Origin: Antribacter soli | Lineage (GTDB): Bacteria; Actinomycetota; Actinomycetes; Actinomycetales; Cellulomonadaceae | Assembly (NCBI RefSeq): GCF_021568775.1 | Contig: NZ_JAKGSG010000033.1 | Coordinates: 1-64,000 of the forward strand | Length of the DNA: 64,000 nt | Direction: 5' to 3' | Shown: piece after piece, positions 20,372-28,884 of the stretch | How the letters are laid out: each line of letters begins with the position of its first letter | Position numbering within the stretch: position 1 is the stretch's first letter | Notes under the pieces: generated by a model | Seen by the model: the letters and a program-made list of their open reading frames with translations, nothing else | Database searches by the model: none | Told to the model about the DNA's origin: nothing | Made by a program: the position numbers and the translations under genes

Positions 20372-21310
20372 TCAGACGGGCTGCCCGCCGGTCAGACGCC
20401 CGTAGAGGTAGGCATTCATGAGGATCACGACGGGCAGAGCGACGAGCGTGCCGACGAAGCACGCGAGGACCCCGGCGACCGTGAGGACGAACAGCACCAG
20501 GACGGCCAGGACCGCCAGCCCGAGGTTCGCTCGGGCGAGCCCGACGGCGGACCGGATCGCGGTCACGCCGTCGGCGCCCTCGAGCACGGCGAACGGCGCC
20601 CACACCAGCGCGACGAGCGCCGCGAGCTGCACGACGAACCCGAGGACCGGCACGATGCCGAGCAGCGACAGGACCACCTGGACCGCGGCGAACACCGCGA
20701 CGGCCGGCCAGCTCCGCACGGTGAAGAAGTCGCCGAAGCCCACCGTCCCGTTCCGGGTCGCGACGAGCGCTCCCTGGTACAGGAAGATGCTCAGGAAGGT
20801 CAGGAGGGCCGCACCCACGGCCCCGAGCACGACGCTGCCGGGAGTGGTCGCAGGGACGTCCACGGCTGCTCCCGTCGCGGCACGCTCGAGGTCCATGGCC
20901 ATCTGGAACGACTCCATGAGCCCTGGCGACGTCACGATCACAGCCACCGCCGAGGCGATCACCGTCAGGAGCGTCATGACGACCCACACGCCCCAGCTCC
21001 GCCCGAACGCCGAGAACGCGTAGCCGAGCGCGCTGCCGATCGAGACCGGCTGCTCGGAGGCCGTGTTCCAGGCCGGCGGCACCTGCGGCGCGGCCGGCGG
21101 GCCGTAGGGCGAGGGTCCCGGGGTGCCGTACGCGGGCGGCTCCCCGGGCGGGGCGTACTGACCGTACTGGGGCACCGGGCGCTCGCCGGACGACGGCTCC
21201 GCGGACGGAGCGGGCGTGGCCGGCGGCGTGGCCGGAGCCTGCTCCGGCGTGTCCCCGCCCGTGGGCTGCTGCGGGTCGGGCGCAGGTCCGGCGGCATTGG
21301 TGTCGCTCAT
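20372..21310 (-). CDS. proline-rich N-terminus membrane protein, paralogue B
   Basis: A 312-residue relative of the neighbours: disordered Pro-rich N-terminus (about residues 1-85), then an integral membrane domain opening QPVSIGSALGYAFSAFGRSWG and closing with VALPVVILMNAYLYGRLTGGQPV, quoted in part. The shared opening, in which a helix follows an SIG/TVGEA segment, and the shared C-terminal LTGGQP motif show descent by tandem duplication. Intergenic spacing is 82 bases to paralogue A and 57 to paralogue C, compatible with one operon. No catalytic motif is seen. Confidence 0.78.
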   Translation of the reverse strand: MSDTNAAGPAPDPQQPTGGDTPEQAPATPPATPAPSAEPSSGERPVPQYGQYAPPGEPPAYGTPGPSPYGPPAAPQVPPAWNTASEQPVSIGSALGYAFSAFGRSWGVWVVMTLLTVIASAVAVIVTSPGLMESFQMAMDLERAATGAAVDVPATTPGSVVLGAVGAALLTFLSIFLYQGALVATRNGTVGFGDFFTVRSWPAVAVFAAVQVVLSLLGIVPVLGFVVQLAALVALVWAPFAVLEGADGVTAIRSAVGLARANLGLAVLAVLVLFVLTVAGVLACFVGTLVALPVVILMNAYLYGRLTGGQPV

Positions 21311-21367
21311 AGGGTCACCCTCCAGGCGTTCTGACGTAAAGGTACAAATCAGGTAAAGCGTATCGAC

Positions 21368-22180
21368 TCAGGCGGGCTGTCCGCCGGTGAGCCGCACGTA
21401 GACATAGGCGGACATGAGCATCGACACGGGCACCGCCACCACGAGGCCGACGACGGGCACAGCGCCGGCGACCGCTGACACCGCCATGAGCCCGAGATAC
21501 AGCATCGCGACCGTGCCGAGTTTCTGCGTCACGAGCCGATAGCTGGATCGCACGGCATCGACCAGCCCGAGCCCACGGTCGATCGCGAAGTACAGCGTGA
21601 ACTGAGCCAGGAACGCGATCGCGACGCCGGGGAGATAGCAGAGCAGCATGCCGAGCGCGGTCGCGATGCCGAGCACGAGGCTGTCGACGAGCGCGTTCCC
21701 GTAGCGCGGCACCGCGAGCACGCTCTCCCCCGTGACCGGCGCGCCGCGCGCCACGCGCAGCGCCACGGAATACAGCACAGGCCCGAAGAGCCACAGCAGC
21801 ACCACGCCGACGACCAGCAAGCCGGCGAAGGTGCCGTGCGGCACCTCGAAGGGGAGCTCCTCACCCTCCGCCTGGCCGACGAACGCCCCGAACCCGAGGG
21901 CCCACCAGAGCGTGAGCACCACGGCGACGACCATCGCGAGCAGGCTGTAGACGACCGACACCGCGGACAGCGGCAGCCAGTGCTTGCCGAAGCGGCTCCA
22001 CGCCCAGGAGAACGAGTCGCTCAGGATCGACGACGCCGTCGGCGCGGCCGGCGCATACCAGGGCGGCGGCCCGTACCCGGAGGGTTCCGCCCCGGGCGCC
22101 GGCGCAGGAGCGGGCTGCTCCCGGGCCACGGCCGGAAGCGGCGCGCCGGGCGGCGCGTACGGGTTGTTCGGGTCGCTCAT
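21368..22180 (-). CDS. proline-rich N-terminus membrane protein, paralogue C
   Basis: A 270-residue protein and first gene of the three-member set. The start at MSDPNNPYAPPG is chosen because GGAGAGAG precedes it; an upstream in-frame start has none. After about 55 Pro/Ala-rich residues comes SILSDSFSWAWSRFGKHW, the family's first membrane segment, and four more helices, ending YVYVRLTGGQPA. It carries a large soluble-looking loop GFGAFVGQAEGEELPFEVPHG between two helices. Role unknown. Confidence 0.78.
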   Translation of the reverse strand: MSDPNNPYAPPGAPLPAVAREQPAPAPAPGAEPSGYGPPPWYAPAAPTASSILSDSFSWAWSRFGKHWLPLSAVSVVYSLLAMVVAVVLTLWWALGFGAFVGQAEGEELPFEVPHGTFAGLLVVGVVLLWLFGPVLYSVALRVARGAPVTGESVLAVPRYGNALVDSLVLGIATALGMLLCYLPGVAIAFLAQFTLYFAIDRGLGLVDAVRSSYRLVTQKLGTVAMLYLGLMAVSAVAGAVPVVGLVVAVPVSMLMSAYVYVRLTGGQPA

Positions 22181-22280
22181 CGGTTCTCTCTCCAGGGCAC
22201 GTCGTCGCAGGTGGCGCAACCATAGCGCCAGCCTCCGACATGACCTGCGGAGCTCCGGGTCAGGGCCGCCCGAACCGGCG

Positions 22281-23540
22281 TCAGTCCGTCAGCTCCCGCA
22301 CGACGGCGTCGGCCAGGAGCCGCCCTCGCCGGGTGAGCTGCGCCCGCCCCGTCACTGCCGCGCGGCCGTCGAGCAGGCCGCGCGCGACGAGCCCGGCGAC
22401 GGCCCGGCGGCCGCTCGCCGACAGCACGTCCAGGGACAGCCCTTCGCGCAGCCGCACGCCCAGCATCACGCGCTCGAGCTGCGCCTCCCCGGCGGTGAGC
22501 AGCTCGCGCCCCGCCCCTGGCGAGCTGCCGGCCTCGAGCAGCGTGGCGTACCGCCGCGGATGCTTCACGTTCCACCAGCGGACGCCGGCCGGGCCGTCGT
22601 CGTCGGATCCGCCGGACGCCGCCGCGACGTACGAGTGCGCCCCCGGGCCGATCCCCCACCAGTCGTCGCCGCGCCAGTACGCGAGGTTGTGCCGGCACGC
22701 GTGCTCGTCGCCACGCGCCCAGTTCGACACCTCGTACCAGGTCAGCCCGGCGGCCGTGAGCAGGTCGTCGGCCAGCTCGTACTTCGCCGCCTGGTCGTCC
22801 TCGTCGGGCAGGGCCAGCTCGCCCCGCCGTACCTGGACCGCCATCTTGGTCCCTTGCTCAACCACCAGGGCGTACGCCGACACGTGGTCCACGCCCGTCG
22901 CGAGCGCGGTCTCCACGGACGCCCGCCAGTCGTCGAGCGACTCACCGGGCGTGCCGTAGATGAGGTCGAGCGAGACGTCGAGACCGGCGTCGCGCGCCCA
23001 GCGCACCACGTCGGGGATGCGCCGCGGGTCGTGGGTGCGCTCGAGGGTCGCCAACACATGCGGCACGGCGGACTGCATGCCGAAGGACACCCGCGTGAAC
23101 CCGGCGCGCGCCAGCACCTCGAGCGAGGCGGGCGTCACGGAGTCGGGGTTGGCCTCGGTCGTGACCTCGGCGCCGGGCTCGAGGCCCCAGGCCGAACGGA
23201 TCCCGCCGAGGATCCGCGCGAGGTCCTCCGCGGGCAGCATCGTAGGGGTGCCACCCCCGAAGAAGACGGTCGAGACGGGCCGGTCGCCCACGCCCGCCCG
23301 CTCGAGGACGTCCTGGGCGAGCACGACCTCCCGCAGGGCGGTCGACGCGTACGCGACCTGCGACGCCCCGCCGCCCAGCTCGGACGCCGTGTACGTGTTG
23401 AAGTCGCAGTACCCGCAGCGCACCGAGCAGAACGGGACGTGCACGTACACCCCGAAGGCAGAGCTGCGCGGACCGCCGCCGACCTCGGGAGGCAACCCAC
23501 CGTCGTCGGGCACGGGGACGCCCTCGGGAAGGGACGGCAC
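22281..23540 (-). CDS. hemW: HemW-type radical SAM protein
   Basis: A 419-residue radical SAM enzyme resembling coproporphyrinogen III oxidase. The 4Fe-4S cluster motif is CSVRCGYCDF (CxxxCxxC) near the N-terminus, with VYVHVPFC before it, and FFGGGTPTML for SAM binding; a HemN C-terminal domain follows. HemW proteins act as heme chaperones rather than as the oxidase. It starts one base before the lepA stop codon, and lepA-hemW is a conserved pair. Confidence 0.93.
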   Translation of the reverse strand: MPSLPEGVPVPDDGGLPPEVGGGPRSSAFGVYVHVPFCSVRCGYCDFNTYTASELGGGASQVAYASTALREVVLAQDVLERAGVGDRPVSTVFFGGGTPTMLPAEDLARILGGIRSAWGLEPGAEVTTEANPDSVTPASLEVLARAGFTRVSFGMQSAVPHVLATLERTHDPRRIPDVVRWARDAGLDVSLDLIYGTPGESLDDWRASVETALATGVDHVSAYALVVEQGTKMAVQVRRGELALPDEDDQAAKYELADDLLTAAGLTWYEVSNWARGDEHACRHNLAYWRGDDWWGIGPGAHSYVAAASGGSDDDGPAGVRWWNVKHPRRYATLLEAGSSPGAGRELLTAGEAQLERVMLGVRLREGLSLDVLSASGRRAVAGLVARGLLDGRAAVTGRAQLTRRGRLLADAVVRELTD

Positions 23541-23541
23541 G

Positions 23542-25419
23542 TTACTTCCGCTTCTCCTTGGCGTCCTTGGCAGCAGTCGACTCCGAGGAGAGCGCCGCGA
23601 TGAAGGCGTCCTTCGGGACCTCGACGGACCCGATGGTCTTCATGCGCTTCTTGCCCTCCTTCTGCTTCTCGAGGAGCTTGCGCTTGCGGGAGATGTCGCC
23701 GCCGTAGCACTTGGCGAGGACGTCCTTGCGCATGGCTCGGATGGTCTCGCGGGCGATGACGCGGGCGCCCACCGCCGCCTGGATCGGCACCTCGTACTGC
23801 TGGCGCGGGATGAGGTCCTTGAGCTTGCCCGTCATGAGGACGCCGTAGTCGTACGCCTTGTCCTTGTGCACGATCGCGCTGAAGGCGTCCACCTGGTCGC
23901 CCTGCAGCAGGATGTCGACCTTGACGAGGTCGGCGGCCTGGTCGCCCGACGTGTCGTAGTCGAGCGACGCGTAGCCGCGCGTGCGGGACTTGAGGTGGTC
24001 GAAGAAGTCGAACACGATCTCCGCGAGGGGGAGCGTGAACCGCAGCTCCACCCGGTCCTCGGACAGGTAGTCCATGCCGAGCATCTCGCCGCGACGGTCG
24101 TTGCACAGGCCCATCACTGTGCCCACGAACTCCGACGGCGTGAGGATCGTGGCCCGCACCACGGGCTCGCGGACCTCCTTGATCTTGCCCGTCGGGAACT
24201 CGCTCGGGTTGGTCACCTTGATGACCGTGTTGTCGTCGAGAGTCACGTCGTAGACGACGTTCGGCGCTGTCGAGATGAGGTCGAGGTTGAACTCGCGCTC
24301 AAGGCGCTCGCGGACGATCTCCAGGTGCAGCAGGCCGAGGAAGCCCACGCGGAAGCCGAAGCCGAGCGCCACGGACGTCTCGGGCTCGTAGTTGAGCGCG
24401 GCGTCGTTGAGCTTGAGCTTGTCCAGCGCGTCGCGCAGCACGGGGTAGTCGGTGCCGTCGATCGGGTACAGGCCCGAGAACACCATCGGCTTGGGGTCGG
24501 AGTAGCCGCCCAGCGACTCGGTCGCAGGCTTGGCCGCGTTGGTCACGGTGTCGCCGACCTTCGACTGGCGCACGTCCTTCACGCCCGTGATCAGGTAGCC
24601 GACCTCGCCCACGCCCAGGCCCTTGGTCGGGATGGGCTCCGGCGAGATGACGCCGATCTCCAGCAGCTCGTGCGTGGCCCGCGTCGACATCATCGCGATG
24701 CGCTCGCGAGGGTTGAGGTTGCCGTCCACGACGCGCACGTAGGTGACGACGCCGCGGTAGGTGTCGTACACGGAGTCGAAGATCATGGCGCGCGCCGGGG
24801 CGTCCGGGTTGCCCACCGGCGCGGGCACCCGCTGCACGATCCGGTCAAGCAGCGCCTCGACGCCCACCCCCGTCTTGCCCGAGACCCGCATCACGTCGTC
24901 CGGGTCACCGCCCACCAGGTTGGCGAGCTCCTCCGCGTACTTCTCGGGCTGCGCGGCCGGCAGGTCGATCTTGTTCAGCACCGGGATGATCTCGAGGTCG
25001 CCCTCCATCGCCAGGTACAGGTTGGCGAGCGTCTGGGCCTCGATGCCCTGCGCCGCGTCCACCAGCAGGACCGCGCCCTCGCACGCCGCGAGCGACCGCG
25101 AGACCTCGTACGTGAAGTCGACGTGACCGGGCGTGTCGATCATGTTCAGCGCGAACGGCGTGCCGTCGACGTCCCACGGCATGCGCACGGCCTGCGACTT
25201 GATCGTGATGCCGCGCTCACGCTCGATGTCCATGCGGTCCAGGTACTGCGCGCGCGCCGCGCGCTCGTCGACGACGCCGGTCAGCTGGAGCATCCGGTCG
25301 GCGAGCGTGGACTTGCCGTGGTCGATGTGCGCGATGATGCAGAAGTTGCGGATCAGCTCGGCCGCCGTGGCGTTCGGCTGGATGCGCGCGATGGACGCGG
25401 CGGAGGGGATCGGGGGCAA
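23542..25419 (-). CDS. lepA: elongation factor 4 (LepA)
   Basis: A 625-residue translational GTPase with the P-loop [16 protein letters not shown] (G3), NKIDLP (G4), and the C-terminal LepA domain. It back-translocates stalled ribosomes or assists ribosome assembly. I place the start at TTG (25419), LPPIPSAAS, with AGGAG ten bases upstream, because this gives the family's normal length; the open frame continues upstream to 25566 with low-complexity residues. Co-transcribed with hemW. Confidence 0.94.
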   Translation of the reverse strand: MPPIPSAASIARIQPNATAAELIRNFCIIAHIDHGKSTLADRMLQLTGVVDERAARAQYLDRMDIERERGITIKSQAVRMPWDVDGTPFALNMIDTPGHVDFTYEVSRSLAACEGAVLLVDAAQGIEAQTLANLYLAMEGDLEIIPVLNKIDLPAAQPEKYAEELANLVGGDPDDVMRVSGKTGVGVEALLDRIVQRVPAPVGNPDAPARAMIFDSVYDTYRGVVTYVRVVDGNLNPRERIAMMSTRATHELLEIGVISPEPIPTKGLGVGEVGYLITGVKDVRQSKVGDTVTNAAKPATESLGGYSDPKPMVFSGLYPIDGTDYPVLRDALDKLKLNDAALNYEPETSVALGFGFRVGFLGLLHLEIVRERLEREFNLDLISTAPNVVYDVTLDDNTVIKVTNPSEFPTGKIKEVREPVVRATILTPSEFVGTVMGLCNDRRGEMLGMDYLSEDRVELRFTLPLAEIVFDFFDHLKSRTRGYASLDYDTSGDQAADLVKVDILLQGDQVDAFSAIVHKDKAYDYGVLMTGKLKDLIPRQQYEVPIQAAVGARVIARETIRAMRKDVLAKCYGGDISRKRKLLEKQKEGKKRMKTIGSVEVPKDAFIAALSSESTAAKDAKEKRK

Positions 25420-25597
25420 GGCGGGTTGCTCCTGAGGAATCGGGTGGCTTCGGCCGGCTGGATGGACGACGCCGGACTGGTCGTCCCGGCGGTGACGTCG
25501 CGTTCCGCTCATTGTCCCACGGCGGCGGGAGCCGACGCGCAGGGCCGCGGCCGGGCGGTGGGTCACCCGTGTCGGTGGCGGGCGCTACCGTGCTGCC

Positions 25598-26368
25598 ATG
25601 ACGACGGTCGAGACCACGCCGGCAGACGGCGCCGACCCCGCGAGCATCGCGTACCTGCCTCTCCTCGCGCGCCTGCAGGGCGAGTTCCTTGCGGGGATCG
25701 CCGAGGCCGACCTCGCGGCGCCGGTCCCGGCGTGCGGCCGCTGGAAGGTGCGGAACCTGGTGGAGCACCTGGCCCGGATCCATCACTGGGCGGCCGCCCA
25801 GGCTCGCCGGACCACGGAGACCCCGCTGGGCCGCGGACCCTTCGACCTGGAGACGCTGTATGCGGACTGCGCTCGTGAGCTCCTCGAGACGCTCACCGAG
25901 CTGGGACCGCACGCCGACGCGTCCACGCTGGTCGGCAGGGGCCCTGCCAGCTTCTGGCACCGCCGCCAGGTGCACGAGACACTCGTGCACCTGCACGACC
26001 TGCGCGCCGCCGCTGCCGGGACGCCCGCCCTCGGCCTGGCGGATGCCGAGCCGCAGGTCTGGGCCGACGGCGTGGACGAGATCGTGACCATGTTCCAGCC
26101 GCGCCAGGTGCGGCTCGGACGCATGGAGCCCCTCCGCTTCCCCGTGCTCCTCCTCGCGGACGACGTGCCGGGCGCCCGGAGCTGGGTGCTCGGCTTCCCC
26201 GAACCGGACCGTGCGCGCGAGGTCGCGCCGGACGTCGTCGTCTCGGGCACCTCCGAGGCCCTGGCCCTCGTCCTGTGGCACCGGCTCACCCCCGAGGAGG
26301 CGGGCCTGACGGTGCAGGGCGACCGCAAGGACCTCGCCGCGGCCCTGGCGGAACGGCTCACGCCCTGA
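25598..26368 (+). CDS. maleylpyruvate-isomerase-like mycothiol-dependent enzyme
   Basis: A 256-residue DinB-fold protein of the mycothiol-dependent maleylpyruvate isomerase family. The fold's metal-binding histidines are visible in LVEHLARIHHW and QVHETLVHLHDLR, and the C-terminal MDMPI domain carries the VVSGTSEALALVLWHRL signature. Such enzymes use mycothiol as thiol cofactor; the substrate is not known. It is divergent from lepA and followed by the toxin-antitoxin pair. Confidence 0.88.
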   Translation: MTTVETTPADGADPASIAYLPLLARLQGEFLAGIAEADLAAPVPACGRWKVRNLVEHLARIHHWAAAQARRTTETPLGRGPFDLETLYADCARELLETLTELGPHADASTLVGRGPASFWHRRQVHETLVHLHDLRAAAAGTPALGLADAEPQVWADGVDEIVTMFQPRQVRLGRMEPLRFPVLLLADDVPGARSWVLGFPEPDRAREVAPDVVVSGTSEALALVLWHRLTPEEAGLTVQGDRKDLAAALAERLTP

Positions 26369-26441
26369 CACGAGACGGCACGACCGGCCGAGACCCAGGA
26401 CCTCAGGAAGACAGACCGGATCTCTAGAGTTTAAGATTGCC

Positions 26442-26466
26442 TGGTCTGGTTCGCTTGACCAGACCA
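26442..26466. promoter_or_regulatory. operator palindrome before the Phd/PIN pair
   Basis: Perfect 9-base arms TGGTCTGGT (26442-26450) and ACCAGACCA (26458-26466) around seven bases lie 23 bases before the antitoxin start. Phd-type antitoxins bind such palindromes to repress their own operon, so this is the likely autoregulatory site. Local base composition is less GC-rich than its surroundings. Confidence 0.7.
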
Positions 26467-26489
26467 AGTAGCGTCCCTACCGTCGAGGT

Positions 26490-26714
26490 GTGACCACGGT
26501 GAACGTGCAACAGGCCAAGACCAACCTCTCCAGCCTCCTGGCCCGCGCCGAGCGGGGCGAGGAGGTCATCGTCGCCCGCGCGGGCCGCCCCGTGGTCCGC
26601 CTCGTGCCAGTTGATGCGGTCCCCCCGCGCCAGTTCGGCACCGTGCCGATCGACCTTCCGGACGACTTCTTCTTCGCGCCGCTGCCGGAGTCGGAGCTTG
26701 CAGCATGGGAGTGA
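26490..26714 (+). CDS. Phd/YefM-type antitoxin
   Basis: A 74-residue antitoxin with the Phd/YefM N-terminal DNA-binding fold (VNVQQAKTNLSSLLARAERGEEVIVARAGRPVVRL, in two parts) and a short C-terminal tail PDDFFFAPLPESELAAWE that would wrap the toxin. GTG start. It overlaps the PIN-toxin gene by ten bases, the normal arrangement for this type II system. It would both neutralise the toxin and repress the operon through the palindrome just upstream. Confidence 0.92.
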   Translation: MTTVNVQQAKTNLSSLLARAERGEEVIVARAGRPVVRLVPVDAVPPRQFGTVPIDLPDDFFFAPLPESELAAWE

Positions 26715-27100
26715 CGTACCTGCTCGACACGCACACCCTGATCTGGCTGCTCGGAGCGCCACACCGGGTGGGGGCAGACGTCCGTGACGAGCTCGCCCGC
26801 GGCGAGAATCGGCTGCTCGTCTCCGCGGTCTCCGCCATGGAGGTCGCGACGAAGGTGCGGCTCGGCAAGCTCGACGAGGCAAAGTTCCTGGTGAGCACTT
26901 GGGAACAACGCATCGCTGACCTGCGCGCGGAGGAGCTGAGCGTCTCCCCGCCGCATGCTCTGCTCGCGGGGTCGATGGACTGGGATCATCGCGACCCGTT
27001 CGACCGGATGCTCGCGGCGCAGGCACTGGTCGAGAACGTCCCCCTCGTCACGGCGGACAGCGTCTTCTCCGGGCTACCCGGACTGCGCACGCGCTGGTAG
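26705..27100 (+). CDS. PIN-domain toxin (VapC-like ribonuclease)
   Basis: A 131-residue PIN nuclease. The acidic metal-binding residues are in YLLDTHTLIWLL (Asp8), SAMEVATK (Glu) and DWDHRDPFDRMLAAQA (Asp), with the final acidic position in TADSVF. It cleaves RNA, usually tRNA or rRNA, when freed from the antitoxin. It converges on the transglutaminase gene with six bases between stops and no room for a terminator. Confidence 0.92.
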   Translation: MGVTYLLDTHTLIWLLGAPHRVGADVRDELARGENRLLVSAVSAMEVATKVRLGKLDEAKFLVSTWEQRIADLRAEELSVSPPHALLAGSMDWDHRDPFDRMLAAQALVENVPLVTADSVFSGLPGLRTRW

Positions 27101-27106
27101 CGCCCC

Positions 27107-27958
27107 TCACGCGATCCGCGTGATCTCCACCGTGACGTCCAGCGTCGAGCCGCCGCTCCCGGCGTACACGCCCTTGAGCGGCGGCACGTCCCCGTACTCG
27201 CGGCCCCTGCCCACCACGACGTGGTCCTCGCCGGCGAAACGGCGGTTGGTCGGGTCGTAGCCCACCCACTCGCCGGCCCACCACTCGACCCACGCGTGGG
27301 AGTCGCCCGCGACCGTCTCCCCGACGCCCGCGTCCCCCCTGGGGTGCAGGTAGCCCGACACGTACCGGGCGGGGATTCCCACGGAGCGCAGGGCACCGAG
27401 CGCGAGGTGTGCCATGTCCTGGCACACGCCCTTCTGGGCTTCCCACGCCTCCGCGGCGGGCGTGTGCACGGTGGTCACGCCCGGCACGTAGTCGAGCCGG
27501 TCGCGCAGGGAGAGACAGATCGCCTCCGCCGCCTCCGCGGGCGGCAGCCCGCCGGCTGCCTCCAGGGCGAGGGCGGCGAGGGCGGGCGGCGGCGCCGTGA
27601 CGGGCGTCTCGGCGAGGAACGCGGCCTGCGCATCGAGCACGGCGTCGGCGGCGAGGTCCGTCCACCGCGGGGCGGCCCCGGCGGGCCGCCCGCCCTCCGA
27701 GTAGCCGGACGCCTCGATGATCGCCTCAGCGACGATCTCGAGGTGCCGGTGCGGGCGCAGCACCTCGAACGTGGTCACCGCAGTGCCCCAGTAGTCCGTG
27801 TACTCGGACATCCACGTCTGCGGACCGATGGCGAGGGTCGCGCCGAGGACCTTCTGCCGCGCGTCGTCGACGGGCCGCATCCGCGCCTCGTTGTACGAGG
27901 CGGTGACGGGCTCGGGATAGTCGAACCTGGTGGTGTGGACCACCTTCAGCACGGTCAC
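27107..27958 (-). CDS. transglutaminase-like protease-fold protein
   Basis: A 283-residue protein: N-terminal beta domain (TTRFDYPEPVTASYNEARMRP), then a transglutaminase core with the catalytic triad in GVCQDMAHLAL (Cys), DSHAWVEWW (His) and YDPTNRRF (Asp). GTG start at 27958 overlapping the upstream stop as GTGA. In bacteria this type is found with alpha-E and circularly permuted ATP-grasp genes, exactly as here, in a set predicted by comparative genomics to form or cleave peptide-like amide bonds. The actual substrate is unknown. Confidence 0.9.
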   Translation of the reverse strand: MTVLKVVHTTRFDYPEPVTASYNEARMRPVDDARQKVLGATLAIGPQTWMSEYTDYWGTAVTTFEVLRPHRHLEIVAEAIIEASGYSEGGRPAGAAPRWTDLAADAVLDAQAAFLAETPVTAPPPALAALALEAAGGLPPAEAAEAICLSLRDRLDYVPGVTTVHTPAAEAWEAQKGVCQDMAHLALGALRSVGIPARYVSGYLHPRGDAGVGETVAGDSHAWVEWWAGEWVGYDPTNRRFAGEDHVVVGRGREYGDVPPLKGVYAGSGGSTLDVTVEITRIA

Positions 27959-28884
27959 AGCGCCTCCTCCACCCAGGCCGTCGTGGCCGGTGCCGGGAAA
28001 TACCGATCCTTGATCGCGTTGCTCGCCCGGGCGCACGCCACCTGGACGCGCTCCATCGTGTCGGGCAGGTCGGTGAGCAGGTCGCCGAGACGCGCGAACT
28101 CGAGCTCGGATCGTACGAGGCCGAGCTCGCGCCGCGCCTCGTCGCTCACGAAGTGGCGCCCCTCGACGGGCTCGAGCGCGCGCAGCGCCCGCTCGGCCGC
28201 GTGCAGCGCGTACACGATGGAGCGCGGGAAGAGCCGGTCGAGGATGAGGAACCCGGCCGCGTCCTCGTCGGAAGCCCGCCCGCGGTACGTGCGCAGATAC
28301 GCCTCGTACGCGCCGCAGGAGCGCAGCAGCGTGGTCCAGCCCGGGCCCGACGCACCCAGGCGGGCCTGGGTCGTGACGAGGCGGGCCGTCATGTCGGCCC
28401 GTTCGAGCGCCTGGCCGAGCACCATGAAGTGCCAGGTGGAGTCGCGCGGCGTCGCCGACTCCATGAGCCCCGCCACGACGGCGGCCCGCTCCCGCACCCA
28501 GGCGAAGAACTCGTGCGTGCCGAGCGCGCCCATGACGCGCACCTGGTTGCGGGTCGTGTTGAGGCACTCCCACAGGTCGGTGGAGACGATCTCGCGCGCC
28601 CGGCGGGCGTTCTCCCGTGCCGCGACCAGCGACCCCGCGATGGACGACGGGTTCGTCACGTCGTGCGCGAGCAGGCGCACCACCATGGCGCGGTCCACGT
28701 CCGACGCGTCGGCCGGAGCCGGGTGGTCCATGATCGCGAGCAGCGAGCGGCAGGCAGTCGCCTCGTCCGCCCAGGGATCTTCCGACAGCAGCTGGACATG
28801 GACGTCGAGGATGCGGGCCGTGTCGTCGGCACGCTCGACGTACCGCCCGATCCAGAACAGCGACTCCGCGATCCGGCTCAGCAT
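27955..28884 (-). CDS. alpha-E domain protein
   Basis: A 309-residue all-helical protein starting MLSRIAESLFWIGRYVERAD, the diagnostic opening of the alpha-E family, with GQALERADMTARL and the C-terminal LPDTMERVQVACARASNAIKDRYF (in part). The biochemical role is unknown; it is nearly always encoded between a circularly permuted ATP-grasp protein and a transglutaminase-like protein and may be a scaffold or a helper domain. It overlaps both neighbours (7 and 4 bases), so the three are translationally coupled. Confidence 0.92.
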   Translation of the reverse strand: MLSRIAESLFWIGRYVERADDTARILDVHVQLLSEDPWADEATACRSLLAIMDHPAPADASDVDRAMVVRLLAHDVTNPSSIAGSLVAARENARRAREIVSTDLWECLNTTRNQVRVMGALGTHEFFAWVRERAAVVAGLMESATPRDSTWHFMVLGQALERADMTARLVTTQARLGASGPGWTTLLRSCGAYEAYLRTYRGRASDEDAAGFLILDRLFPRSIVYALHAAERALRALEPVEGRHFVSDEARRELGLVRSELEFARLGDLLTDLPDTMERVQVACARASNAIKDRYFPAPATTAWVEEAL

